Below, in pieces: positions 29,704 through 40,856 of a stretch of 64,000 nt of DNA. This DNA comes from Symbiodinium natans (Eukaryota; Sar; Dinophyceae; Suessiales; Symbiodiniaceae): NCBI GenBank assembly GCA_905221605.1, contig CAJNDS010000202.1:312001-376000 (forward strand), read 5' to 3'. Every line of letters starts with the position of its first letter. Position 1 is the stretch's first letter. Both the position numbers and the translations under genes were made by a program. Under the pieces are notes generated by a model. That model did not search any database. It saw nothing but the letters and a program-made list of their open reading frames with translations, and was not told the origin of the DNA.

Positions 29704-30265
29704 CTCGGACAAGATAATTGACTGACTTGTTGGCAAGAGTTGTTGCTTGGAATGGCTTTTGGGAAGATTGTCGGAGAATGGCCTTTGGGAAGAATGTCGG
29801 AGATGTACTTTTTGCAGCTTCAAGCCTAAGCTCTCCTCTTTCTCGGGTGTGGCCAAGCACCAAAGAGCAGAAATGTCGCGTTTTTCAAGTTTCAAATTCG
29901 TTTCTGTAGTTTCAAATTAGTTTCAAAATAGTTTCAAAATCCAGTTGCAAAATCGCTGTTAAGGGGAAACTGCATTTTCCTACGTGCGACTCAAAAAATG
30001 AAGGAATCTCAGAGATTCCTGGTTTTCAAAAAGCGCGGACAGAAATTGCAGTTCCCCCTTAACAGCGATTTTGCAACTGGATTTTGAAACTAATTTGAAA
30101 CTGACTGGAAACTAATTTGAAACTATGGAAACAATTTGAAACTTGAAAAATACCACATTCCGGACTTTCTGCCCCATCCTGGCCCCTCACATACGGCCCT
30201 CAGTTGACTTTGGTCAGCCGTGACTAGAGACCAGAGTTTCCGAAAACTTGCAAGTCTCCAGACTG
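29701..30265. mobile_element. Foldback module Y (about 563 bp)
   Basis: Contains its own hairpin centred at 30011 (apex GGAATCTCAGAGATTCC). Its arms, about 29881-30000 and 30022-30150, share TTTCAAGTTTCAAATT-type repeats and CCAGTTGCAAAATCGCTGTT. Further copies at 30263-30827 (inverted) and 31060-31620. Confidence 0.88.
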
Positions 30266-31868
30266 TCTGGAGACTTGCAAGTTTTCGGAAACTCTGGTCT
30301 CTAGTCACGGCTGACCAAAGTCAACTGAGGGCCGTATGTGAGGGGCCAGGATGGGGCAGAAAGTCCGGAATGTGGTATTTTTCAAGTTTCAAATTGTTTC
30401 CATAGTTTCAAATTAGTTGCCAGTCAGTTTCAAATTAGTTTCAAAATCCAGTTGCAAAATCGCTGTTAAGGGGGAACTGCAATTTCTGTCCGCGCTTTTT
30501 GAAAACCAGGAATCTCTGAGATTCCTTCATTTTTTGAATCGCACGTAGGAAAATGCAGTTTCCCCTTAACAGCGATTTTGCAACTGGATTTTGAAACTAT
30601 TTTGAAACTAATTTGAAACTACAGAAACGAATTTGAAACTTGAAAAACGCGACATTTCTGCTCTTTGGTGCTTGGCCACACCCGAGAAAGAGGAGAGCTT
30701 AGGCTTGAAGCTGCAAAAAGTACATCTCCGACATTCTTCCCAAAGGCCATTCTCCGACAATCTTCCCAAAAGCCATTCCAAGCAACAACTCTTGCCAACA
30801 AGTCAGTCAATTATCTTGTCCGAGACTGTGGATGGACAAAATCTTGCATGACCCCCTGCGTTACACGTGTGCGACGGTTGGTAACCGAGCTCCCCGCACC
30901 CGTCGAATTTCAATGTTGCGTGCGCATATGGGTGATGCAGGATTTCGGTCATTCACACACATGCACTTTCGAAGCATTGCAAGGACGGCAATGTTAAGAT
31001 TCAGGGTTTGGAAGGGATGAGCTGCATGATAAAAATGATGCAGGATTTCGTCCATCAACAGTCTCGGACAAGATAATTGACTGACTTGTTGGCAAGAGTT
31101 GTTGCTTGGAATGGCTTTTGGGAAGATTGTCGGAGAATGGCCTTTGGGAAGAATGTCGGAGATGTACTTTTTGCAGCTTCAAGCCTAAGCTCTCCTCTTT
31201 CTCGGGTGTGGCCAAGCACCAAAGAGCAGAAATGTCGCGTTTTTCAAGTTTCAAATTCGTTTCTGTAGTTTCAAATTAGTTTCAAAATAGTTTCAAAATC
31301 CAGTTGCAAAATCGCTGTTAAGGGGAAACTGCATTTTCCTACGTGCGATTCAAAAAATGAAGGAATCTCAGAGATTCCTGGTTTTCAAAAAGCGCGGACA
31401 GAAATTGCAGTTCCCCCTTACCAGCGATTTTGCAACTGGATTTTGAAACTAATTTGAAACTGACTGGAAACTAATTTGAAACTATGGAAACAATTTGAAA
31501 CTTGAAAAATACCACATTCCGGACTTTCTGCCCCATCCTGGCCCCTCACATACGGCCCTCAGTTGACTTTGGTCAGCCGTGACTAGAGACCAGAGTTTCC
31601 GAAAACTTGCAAGTCTCCAGACTGTTGATGGACGAAATCCTGCATCATTTTTATCATGCAGCTCATCCCTTCCAAACCCTGAATCTTAACATTGCCGTCC
31701 TTGCAATGCTTCGAAAGTGCATGTGTGTGAATGACCGAAATCCTGCATCACCCATATGCGCACGCAACATTGAAATTCGACGGGTGCGGGGAGCTCGGTT
31801 ACCAACCGTCGCACACGTGTAACGCAGGGGGTCATGCAAGATTTTGTCCATCCACAGTAGCACCTATA

Positions 31869-32080
31869 ACCCTAAGGGTCCATGTACCTACATGGGTGGT
31901 TGTCAAAATTATGGTCCCTTTTTGGATCCCTATTATAATACGGCACCTAATATTTAGGGTACCCCAAAAGGGATCATAATTTTGACAGCCACCTACATAG
32001 GGAATACATGGGCCTTAAAGTACCTCCTATTGGACTTTTGGGCCCAAGTATGTAAGAATGTGGTACATGGACCCTTAGGG
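31869..32080. mobile_element. P10 palindrome with a P9 palindrome inside
   Basis: Outer ends ACCCTAAGGGTCCATGTACC and GGTACATGGACCCTTAGGGT. The inner element, about 31896-31993, has GGTGGTTGTCAAAATTATGG and CATAATTTTGACAGCCACC ends. ACCTACAT occurs close to both inner ends. A second P10 copy without insert is near 47952-48062. Confidence 0.82.
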
Positions 32081-32126
32081 TAAGGCCATGAGCCTCAAAA
32101 TGGCCACCCTAGACCCCAGCCCTGAA

Positions 32127-32245
32127 CCCTCAAAATATAACTGTACTTATAATCCAATTATAACGCCGTTCGGGTACTTCAGGGGCTTATATGTGGGTTC
32201 TAACTACACTTATCACGGGTTGCGAAGTACCCTGAACCTCCAAGT
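32127..32245. mobile_element. Decayed P1 element
   Basis: ATAACTGTACTTATAATCC ... AAGTACCCTGAACCTCCAAG; right end intact, left end diverged. Confidence 0.6.
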
Positions 32246-32736
32246 AAACCCTATAAACCTAAACATGTCCGCACGAGCAGCCCCCGCCTCATGTCCAAAG
32301 AAGAAGTGTGCCACCTGTGTCTGTTTCGTAACTTAGTTGTCCAGTAACTTGGGGGAATTGAAGGTTAACTTTTGGGATTCTACGGGGATTATACTACCCC
32401 AAAAAGGTTAAAGGTTACCTACTCTACTACTGTGGTAAGACGGGAACAGTGGAACAACTCGTCCCATTGAATTTAGCTCCCTGTCAGCCAATGCCACTGT
32501 GTGGGAGGCTTCCGGACATGCCGTCCACCTTCGAAACCCCAAAAACCCCGAACATTGCAGGGATTCCTGGATATATGATCTCAAACACGAACCCCAAAAG
32601 GTCCAGCGGTCGGCATAGGCTACGTGTAACTAGGTACTTGAGTCCTCATATTGTACGATCTACACGATCCAACCCTTTCTTTGAACCCTTGCGATCCCAA
32701 CCCTGAACCCTAATCCCGAAACCCAAATCCAGAGAG

Positions 32737-32813
32737 CTCTAAACCCTAAACCCTAAACCCTAAACCCTAAACCCTAAACCATAAACCCTAAACCCTAAAC
32801 CCTAAACCCTAAC
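32737..32813. repeat. CCCTAAA array
   Basis: About 11 units with one CCATAAA; 15 bp from the next exon. Confidence 0.95.
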
Positions 32814-32827
32814 GATGACGAAGCCAC

Positions 32828-32902
32828 CATGGGATGATACAGAAGGCTGCCCAGACCGCAATCCGTGAACCGATGCTGCTGCCGGAAGTCCTCTGCATGG
32901 AG
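32828..32902 (-). CDS. Exon of unknown function
   Basis: 75 nt = 25 codons phase 0-0, acceptor GCTTAAG, donor ATG|GTGGCT. Reads LHAEDFRQQHRFTDCGLGSL then LYHPM. Confidence 0.78.
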
Positions 32903-33160
32903 CTTAAGGCTTAGGATTCGGGGGTTTACGAAAGTAAGGTTTAGGGTTTATAGGGTTTAGGGTTTAGGGTTTGGGCCCCTAATATAACCCCCAAAAAAGA
33001 GTAGGATTTCGATTTTCTAAGGATCCCAATAAGGCACCCCTGATTTCGTAAGCCCCCATTTAGTTTAGGGTTTAGGGTTTCCGGTTTCGGGAGTTCCCTA
33101 GGGCTTGGGGTGTCTGGAACCTCAGGCTTTCCAGACTAAGGGCAACTCCGCTTAGGCTTT

Positions 33161-33405
33161 TAGGGTTTAGGGTTTAGGGTTTGGGTTTAGGGTTTAGGGT
33201 TTAGGGTTTAGGGTTTAGGGTTTAGGGTTTAGGGTTTAGGGTTTAGGGTTTAGGGTTTAGGGTTTAGGGTTTAGGGTTTAGGTGTTAGGGTTTAGGGTTT
33301 AGGGTTTAGGGTTTAGGGTTTAGGGTTTAGGGTTTAGGGTTTAGGGTTTAGGGTTTAGGGTTTAGGGTTTAGGGTTTAGGGTTTAGGGTTTAGGGTTTAG
33401 GGTTT
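33161..33405. repeat. Long TTTAGGG array (about 245 bp)
   Basis: About 35 units, interrupted only by a GTTTGGG hexamer-type slip (33181) and by TTTAGGTGTTAGGG (33279-33292). The same two variants occur in the array 47516-47757. Confidence 0.97.
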
Positions 33406-34369
33406 GGGGCTTTATAGGGCTTTGTGTTTATATTGTCACGGGATAGGGATTTGGGCTTTCGGTGTTGTTGGGAGGGCGTTCTACGTTTCTGCTTGCACAG
33501 GCCTTGTGTCTTTAGGGCGCACGCTGGGGCGTCAGGGTTTTAGGAGGATTGTTTTTGTTTTATCAAATTTTTTTGTTCTTGTTTAGAAGAAGCTTTTTGG
33601 GTTGTGCCGAAGGGGGGGGAAGGAGGAGGAGGAGGAGGGAATGTACCATCCAGAAAAGGGGGAGATTTGAAGCCGAGAACACGAGCTTCAAGAGCTTAGT
33701 AGTGGTTTAGGGTTTAGGCGTTGCCCCCGGTAGAGCCGAAGGCTTGAATTAGGTCATAGCAAGGGCTGGAGAAGCTTTGGGGACCTGTTCTGGCAATTGC
33801 TGCTTACTGAAGGCAAACATCCTAAACCCTACGCCCTGCGAGGGGGATCCTTCCCTTTCATGATGGCACACTCCAGGTCGTGGAAGGTCACCACGGGCCA
33901 GGACGTGATGGCGACCCAAATTGTGGAATCCACGAACATCTGCATCCTCCTCAGAAGACACAAGTTCTTAATGGTCCGTTAACCTCTTCCAGTCCAAAAG
34001 GCCCTCAGGGCCGAAATTCTCAGCTATCCGTTGCGAAGTCCCCAAACCCCAAACTCAACCCTAAACCTCAAAGCCTAAACCCCAAAGCTGTGGGCCGAGC
34101 CGCATCTGGCTGCAGAAGATGGGCCCTAGCTTTGCGTCCTTCAGTAGCCTCTGCCAAGCGTATGGGAGAGGGGCTTCGGGGTTTGCTTGAGGGTTTAGGG
34201 TTTAGGGTTTTTTAGGGTTTAATTAGGGTTTAGGGTTTAGGGTTGAGGGAGTGTTTCAGAAAAAAAACTGGCCGTAGACCCTACGCATGCGACACCAGTG
34301 ACCCTGAAATATAAGAGCCATACACCCTGAATCCCGGGAAAAGACACTTAAGCCTTGAACGCTACGAAC

Positions 34370-34680
34370 TCTGACCTCTGAATACACCCTAAGAACCCTG
34401 AAGCCCTAAGCCCGAAACGCTACACCCTGGACCCTAAGAATCCTGAAAAGCCGAAAGAACCCGTGGAATCCCAGGAGCCCTGGAACCCTAATTAAGCTTT
34501 GAGAACCCTAAGAACACTAGGAACCCTGAATTCGTAAGACATCTAACAGGAACTCAAAGGAAGCCTAAGGCTAAGGAACCCTAAGGAACCCACCTAACCT
34601 AAATGATTCGACGGAACCCTAAGGAATCCCAAGGAATCCTAAGGACACTAAGAGCGCTAAGGAACCCTAAGAACCCTGAA
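34370..34680. repeat. Decayed AACCCTAAGGA-type repeat
   Basis: Loose tandem of GAACCCTAAGGAA-like units of variable length, probably an old heptad-derived tract. No ORF of interest. Confidence 0.6.
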
Positions 34681-34690
34681 GCAATGGCGC

Positions 34691-34767
34691 CGGCAAAGGG
34701 CTGAGTCTGTGTGCAGTTCCTCAGGCTGCAGAGAGCATCCAGCTCCACCCGCACGGCAGAGGAGCAC
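34691..34767 (-). CDS. Exon of unknown function (Cys-rich)
   Basis: 77 nt = 1 + 25 codons + 1, acceptor TTCCAG, GC donor. Reads CSSAVRVELDALCSLRNCTQ then TQPFA. Its first base completes the 2 nt left by 35490-35656. Confidence 0.76.
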
Positions 34768-35489
34768 CTGGAAGAGCCCTCATTGTAGCGTTTAGGGCAG
34801 TTTAGGGTCTTGCCATAATTACCTTAGAACCCTCAACCCGAAACCCGCAAAGTGTGTACAACAAATGGTCCCTCTATGGGTTCTGGGCTACATGTTTACA
34901 GACCTTGACAAGGTCCAGGTATGCCCAGAGCGCCCATCGCCTTTCTGATTCTAGACAGGGTGTCTCTTGCCTCTTAAAGCGCCTTGCTTGTGTGGAGGCC
35001 ATCCCGGAGGCTCTTGCTGGTGGAGACAAACTTCTGAGGCCGGTTTCTGCGGGTCTAGGTCATTGGCTGCTAGAGTTTATAAGGTCTACCCCCTAGCCCA
35101 AGAGAAGAAAAGACTCAAGATCCCAAGGCCCTGTAAAAGTCGCCGACTTCGAAGAGCGTAAAGGTGTCCTACTCAGAATAGCGTAGGCCTTTTGCAAGAA
35201 AGAACCCTGGATAACTCCCATGGCTTTGAGCTTGCTGGAGTCAGTTCAGCCCAAGAGGCAAATAGCCATCTTTGTCCTCAGCTCTCCAGGCTGCTAGCCG
35301 GGTCTCTTGCTTAGGGTTTGGGGTTCAGGGTATAGGACTCAAGGAACTAGGTGATGCATGTAGTCCATTCAGTGAAGCCTGCAGTAGCCCCCAGGAAAAA
35401 TCGAAGGTGCACCCTCTTCTTGGCTTTAAAGGGTCCCATAGTCCTACAACCTACAACACAGACACATTTCAGAGCAGTAAGGGCACTAC

Positions 35490-35656
35490 CGGGCATCGCC
35501 TCGCAAGCGCAGGCAAGCTTCCACATGCTTCTGGAAGGCACGAAGAAGCTGCTTGGCATCGTCATCGCCGGGCCTTCGCGGCACGATGGCCGGGCCATGG
35601 ACGCGCTGCATCTTCCTGAGCAGCTTCTTCGTCTTCAGGCTTTCGGAGGGCGGGGT
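35490..35656 (-). CDS. Exon of unknown function (basic, helical)
   Basis: 167 nt = 55 codons + 2, acceptor CACAAG, donor GTAGTG. Contains KTKKLLRKMQRVHGPAIVPR and DDDAKQLLRAFQKHVEACLR. Starts in phase 0, matching the end of 38136-38222. The two plus-strand ORFs here are shadows. Confidence 0.82.
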
Positions 35657-36263
35657 CTTGTGCGGAGACTTAGGAGCTCTTCCGAGGGAACTAGGAAATG
35701 AGTTCGGTGCCCTTTGGAATCCCCCCTGAACCCTTCTGCAACCTAAACCCTAAACCCTAAACCCTGAATGGGATCGACAAGAGGCTTCTTGAGGTGTCCG
35801 TAAACACTGGTCAGCAGCGAGTCCTGCAGCACATCTCCCCCCTGTGGAATGCAGGTCTTAACTGTATACACACGGAAGCTTCGCACTGGGAGCCCCCCAA
35901 AAAGGAAATCACAGGTCTGACATCTTCACCCCTTGCGCCTGCAGTGTCGTGAGCTGCAAGAAGTCCTCTGCCCTGCTTTCCGACATGTCCTTCCCCAACA
36001 CAGCAGTCAGCCACCCATAGCTACCATAGCCCGCCGTACACCCTCAACCCGAATTTCTTACGCCTGCTCTGTGAGCCCACAGGCCTACACCTCAAGAAGG
36101 TCTCAAAACGCAAGGTCCGGTCCGATTCCTGAACCTCAACTCTTATAGTCTCTTTCTGTTGCATCTGGGGGCCGTTACCCGTGGCCCTGACACAACTATT
36201 TGTTGCCCCCGCTGAAATAGGAAACGATATAATGCTCCCATATTGCCGTATTTTCGCAGCAGC

Positions 36264-36351
36264 TGATGATGATGACGATGATGATGATGATGATTGAGTG
36301 ATTGAGTGATTGAGTGATTGATGATGATTATTATGATGATGATGAAGATGA

Positions 36352-36394
<43 letters not shown>

Positions 36395-36470
36395 CGGTGG
36401 TGGTGGTGGTGGTGATGATGATTCTGAATCATGATGAAGATGATGATGATGATGATGATTTTGATGACAC
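36264..36470. repeat. GAT microsatellite
   Basis: ATG/GAT triplets for 200 bp with TGAGTGAT and GGTGGT interludes. Gives poly-Met/Asp/His ORFs that are artefacts. Confidence 0.95.
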
Positions 36471-37180
36471 AAGGAAGAAAGCTTTGTTCTTTGTGTCTTC
36501 TTTTTTGAGGGGGGTCTTAAGCAACTTGTCGGAAACCCAAACAACTTGAAGGCCTCTTTGACATCTTTAGCGCTGCCGGCTATGGGTAGGTCACAGAATG
36601 GGTGTCCAAAGATAAGGACACCCAAGAGGCCCCTGAACATTTCAAGTTACCCGTCACCGAATTAAGCATCAGCGGTTTATGGTTCGAGGGCGTTTTAAGA
36701 GGGGTCTGCGGGGCGGCGAGGGTGCTTGCCCTTAACTGTAAACCTCTGCCACTGAAACCCTGGCGCCTCACCATTCTTGGGGAAGATGGCAAGGTAGCGT
36801 GTCTCGGCTTCATGAAGCACACGTGACCTGCAGTTCCGTCGCGACATACGTACCCTTAAGCGTCCACTTGTGGAATTCGATGCCAGAAACTACTATACAC
36901 GGCTTTGATAACTAAGCTGATTCCAGGCAGGTGCGATAAGCGCGTCCGAGACGACGAAATTCAAAGTGCGTCTTATGTGGCCAACATCTGACGCCTAGGC
37001 CCTCAGACTTGACTGCTGGACTTTAGGTAAAGGGTTTAGGAATTAGGATTGAGGGTTCCCCAGTTCCCTTTGATGTCATGGGAGATGGCTTCTGAAGAGG
37101 CGGACACCACAACCAAGCTAAGCCCTTTTTCTGAACTCAGCTTCTGCTCCAGGGTAGCCCGGGCTCTGAACCCTCAAACC

Positions 37181-37320
37181 CTGATATGTTCCCCCTTTAT
37201 ACTAACCGTCCTTAATGGGGATTATAACACCCCCTCCTATGATCAGTCCTTAATAGGGATTATAGTACCCCTACTATAATCCCTATTAAATGACGGTTCG
37301 TAAAAGGGAGAACATCCCAA
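37181..37320. mobile_element. P3 element with exact 8-bp target duplication
   Basis: CTGATATGTTCCCCC ... GGAGAACATCCCAA; internal TCCTTAATAGGGATTATA arms. Flanked by CTCAAACC at 37173-37180 and again at 37321-37328. Confidence 0.9.
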
Positions 37321-37630
37321 CTCAAACCTAAAACATCTCTGAGCCACAGCCGTTGGAGATGCTTCTCAGGCTCGTCCCCAGGGAGGACCTTTGAGTTCTG
37401 CAGCTGGATCTGGAGTTTCGAATGTAAACGAGGAATCAACAAGGACTTGAGGTGGATATATGGATGTCCGGTTTGGGGTGCCCCTGTTCTTGCCTTACTT
37501 CGGCTTGCAAAACGTGTGGGGTTGTGTGTGCTTCTCTTCTTTTGTTTGTTTGCATTCGATGTATTTTATCTATGACCAATATTTTTCATCGATCATTATT
37601 GTTTTATCTTGCTTTGTGCTTTTGTTTTGC

Positions 37631-37670
37631 TTTTTTTTTTTTTTTTTTTTTTTTTTTGGGGGGGGGGGGG
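37631..37670. repeat. T27 abutting G13
   Basis: Homopolymer junction like those at 6952 and 44866. Confidence 0.95.
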
Positions 37671-38033
37671 CGTTGGGTGGGTAGGGTTGGCGGGATTGGG
37701 GTTCCCCAGGAACCTAGTGTCCGTGCATTGTTTGAGAGGACCATAAGCTACCCGAAACCCTAAAACCCTTTACCTCTACAAGAAAGCGACTAAGATCGTC
37801 ACTGGAATTCCAAGTGAATGGTTTTAAGTCTGTCCAAAGTTCCAAGCCCTAAACCCCAAACCCTAACCCCCCGACATTGTTCAGCTCGATGCTCCAAACC
37901 GCTTTGATTGAAAAGCACACGATCCAACTGCCGGGTGCCAGCTATCAAGTGCTGCCTAAATCCTGCGACCGTATGTCGTAAATCGTTCAACAACATACGC
38001 CTTGGCAAGGAAACTCCCAAACATACCAGCCTT

Positions 38034-38116
38034 CGTCTAAACCCTAAACCCTAAACCCTAAACCCTAAACCCTAAACCCTAAACCCTAAACCCTAAACCC
38101 TAAACCCTAAACCCTA
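38034..38116. repeat. CCCTAAA array
   Basis: About 11 units, 20 bp from the next exon. Confidence 0.95.
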
Positions 38117-38135
38117 TCTAACCACCCTCGCCCGC

Positions 38136-38222
38136 CTGTTTGAGGATCCGGAAAGGGGGAAGGCGGAACAAGGCCAAGGGAACGGCGCACGCCAACTCCA
38201 CCTCCAGCAGGCCATTTGGATT
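38136..38222 (-). CDS. Exon of unknown function
   Basis: 87 nt = 29 codons phase 0-0, acceptor TGTAAG, AG|GC donor. Reads NPNGLLEVELACAVPLALFR then LPPFRILKQ. Confidence 0.8.
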
Positions 38223-38235
38223 CTTACACAGCCTA

Positions 38236-38361
38236 TATAGGGGCCTTAATAATTAGAATAGTTTAGTTTTTTTTTGTATTTTTTGAGGGGGGGGGGTGTT
38301 ATAGTGCATTTTCTTAAGGGACTATAAGGAAGACTAGTATAGAAATGATTCCGACCCCTAT
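38236..38361. mobile_element. P8 palindromic element
   Basis: ATAGGGGCCTTAATAATTAG ... TGATTCCGACCCCTATG with a T9/G9 centre. Second copy at 60219-60321. Confidence 0.75.
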
Positions 38362-38563
38362 GTTGCGCTCTAAACCTGCACGGTGACATTTAGGGCATCC
38401 CTCAGTACCCCTGAACCCTACCAACCCAAGGCCCTAGAAGCAAAGAGAGGCGGCAATGGCCATATGTCTTACATGTTTTGTGTATTCTTCTATTCTGTCC
38501 CTAAACCCTAAACCCTAAACCCTAAACCCTATTCTTATATTGGTAGATGAAGATACTTAGCAC

Positions 38564-38674
38564 CTCCGTCTCCAGCTCCAAAGGTTCTGATTTCAGGCGG
38601 AAGAGGTCTGGGCGTCGTCGGATCCAGGCACGGACGAGGTCCTTCCCAGGGCCGAAGGTGGCACCCAGGAACCC
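38564..38674 (-). CDS. Exon of unknown function
   Basis: 111 nt = 37 codons phase 0-0, acceptor TTAAAG, donor GAG|GTGCTA. Contains GATFGPGKDLVRAWIRRRPD then LFRLKSEPLELETE. The RPDLFRL stretch resembles small winged-helix/OST-HTH ends, but I would not assign it. Confidence 0.82.
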
Positions 38675-39516
38675 CTTTAAGTTTACGGTTTAGGGTTTAG
38701 GGTTTAGGGTTTAGGGTTTAGCCTTTAAGGGTTCAGGGTTTGGGGTTCAGGGGTTTGGGGTTTGGGGTTTAGGGCTTAGGGCTTAGGGTCTAGGGTCGAA
38801 GCTATCCTTTGGCTCCAGCCTTGGGGGATTTAGGGGCTTGAGGGGAAGGAATGCAGGGGTCTTTTCCGGGTTTTGTCAGGGTTTAGGCTTTGTTAGGTTC
38901 CAGGACTTCGAGCCTCATTCAGGAAGCTGCTTGCTACTTGACGTGCTTTGGCGTGAAGGCTTTACGCAGTTTTGCGGCTTGCGGGGGTTAAGGACCTGGC
39001 GTTTCGGGTTGAGCTTAGGCCATTGCTGGCTAATTATGACGCTGTGCTGCTTGTGTTATGCGACGGCTTTTGTTTCGGGGGCGTTGCTTGGGCTGTGCTT
39101 CCTGTTCGATGCGCACAAGTTTTTTGCATCGCGCCGTCGCGCCCGTATTTGTTCTCATTCGGTTCTACACGAGTCCTCCCACTTACCATTGACTTCCAAA
39201 TTGCTCATCCGAGCCCGCATTGTGGGAAAAGACTCATGATCTATATTAAGTGGGGTGGAGCAGCGGGCGGAGGTGACGTGCGGCGGTAAAGAACACCAGC
39301 ATAATGAGCAGGAGCCGTTTTGGAACTGGACTCCTTGCTGCCAGGATCCCTAAACCCTAAACCCTAAAGCCTATAAATCCCCCTAGACCGTCACGATCCC
39401 CGTCCGGTCCTCGAGGGCGCATGGTGCCCCAAGGTGGCTGCGGCTACCTGGGCACCGAAACTCGGCTTACGCTTTCTTCTGAGGTTTGAGGGTTTAGGCC
39501 ACTTTAGGGTTTAGGG

Positions 39517-39592
39517 ATTATAGGGTTTATAGGGTTTGTAGGGTTTGTAGGGTTTGTAGGGTTTATAGGGTTTATAGGGTTTATAGGGTTTA
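39517..39592. repeat. TATAGGGTT decamer array
   Basis: Seven or eight TTTATAGGG / TTTGTAGGG units of 10 bp; related tracts near 40880, 44450-44580 and 63884-63965. Confidence 0.85.
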
Positions 39593-40079
39593 GGCTTCTG
39601 CTCTACTCTAGAAGGTTCACTCATCGCGGCGTTGTGGAAACAATGGCTGAAAACCCGATGAAGCATGGTTTCTGGTACCTAAGTCCACAATGGTACTACA
39701 GGGTCTGGATGTCAAAAACGGTGTTGAAGGCTGAGGTATAGGCTACATGGCCACACATCTCATCCCGCCAACTGAGGGTTCCGGCATCTGGTAACCGTGA
39801 TTCCATACCATATGGTCACAGTGATTCCTTAGGGTTTATTCGCGCACGCTTCTTGGGCCTCTCCGCCTCATACGGCTGAAAACAGGTCTTCGAACCCCCC
39901 CCCCCCCCGCCCACTTGAAGCCTGTCCCCTAAACCCTAAACCCTAAACCCTAAACCCTAAACCCTAAACCCAGAGGCTCCCTCAAACATCTCTGCCCCGA
40001 GTTCAAGAAAGCTGCTCCCGTCAACCTCCTCGTCATCGCCAGCCTCCTCTTCTTGCGGCTCGACTGAACCTCTTGGGAA

Positions 40080-40190
40080 GGAGCTAGGGTTTAGGGTTTA
40101 GGGGTTAAGGGTTTAGGGTTTAAGGGTTTAGGGTTTAAGGGTTTAAGTTTAGGGTTTAAGGGTTTAAGGGTTCAGGGTTAAGAGTTTAGG
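40080..40190. repeat. TTTAAGGG / TTTAGGG mixed array
   Basis: Alternating 7- and 8-mers with an extra A. Confidence 0.85.
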
Positions 40191-40856
40191 GGAGTGTGGC
40201 GATGGTTGTGCTCCAAAGTGCCGCAGGGCAGGTGGAAGCGGCATATGGGTAGTTCTCTAACTTAGGGTCCTTTGGGGGGGGGGACCAATATAGTACGGCA
40301 CCCTATAAACAGAACCCCCTAGAAAGAAATCTGATGTAGGGGACTTCTCCTATGGTGGCAACCCACTGCCTCAAGCAAGTCAGAACCTTTTTGAGCTGTA
40401 CCCTCCGCCAGCCTTGTGAATCCCAGGTGTCCCAGAGTCCTATAATCGATTGAGAACTGGCGAGACAGCCGGGTGCATGTATGCTTAACCTAGGAGTTTC
40501 CCAAAGCAAATGGGTAGGGAAATATGCATGCTTTAGGAGTCTATGGCCCAAACCCGAACCACAAAAACAACATTAGGTAGGGAAAGGACCTTCCCGGACA
40601 GTCGTGGGCGCTGCCTGCGTGTGCAGCCGCCTTCTTTTTAGCCGGCTGCTTCTTCACCTGAGAGTAGGCGCTAGGACCACTAGGAGGCGCTGGATATGGA
40701 CTTTCCAGTATTCCGCTCACGGGGTCAGGTTCACAGCAGGGGTTGGCGGCCTCCAGACCCTTTAGCAAAGCGAAATGCTACATGCAGCTGCCTTCCATGC
40801 TGGTGAGGATCAGAACAGCTGATTGTATGCCCCCGTATACAGCACACGGTTTTAGT

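Larger units (their letters stand above)
29466..31858. mobile_element. Nested foldback element, order X-Y / Y'-X' / Y-X
   Basis: Positions 29466-30263 are the reverse complement of 30265-31062 (798-bp arms, one unpaired base at 30264, no indels found). A third, directly oriented copy follows: Y at 31060-31620 (offset 1359) and X at 31621-31858 (offset 2155). Private single-base differences occur in each copy (e.g. at 29990, 30110/30413, 31420). Small ORFs repeat with the arms and are not genes. Family not recognised. Confidence 0.95.

Noticed and set aside
29431-31979. Small ORFs repeated in the foldback
   Set aside because: The same peptides recur because the arms are identical; they have no start context, domain or conserved codon pattern.
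36143-36640. 165-codon ORF with poly-His and poly-Ser
   Set aside because: Driven by the GAT microsatellite. The piece DLPIAGSAKDVKEAFKLFGF near 36530-36590 might be an exon but lacks clear splice sites.
36590-36826. Plus-strand ORF reading KDKDTQEAPEHFKLPVTELS
   Set aside because: Protein-like and with a possible CACAG acceptor, but it would be the only plus-strand exon and has no downstream or upstream partner.
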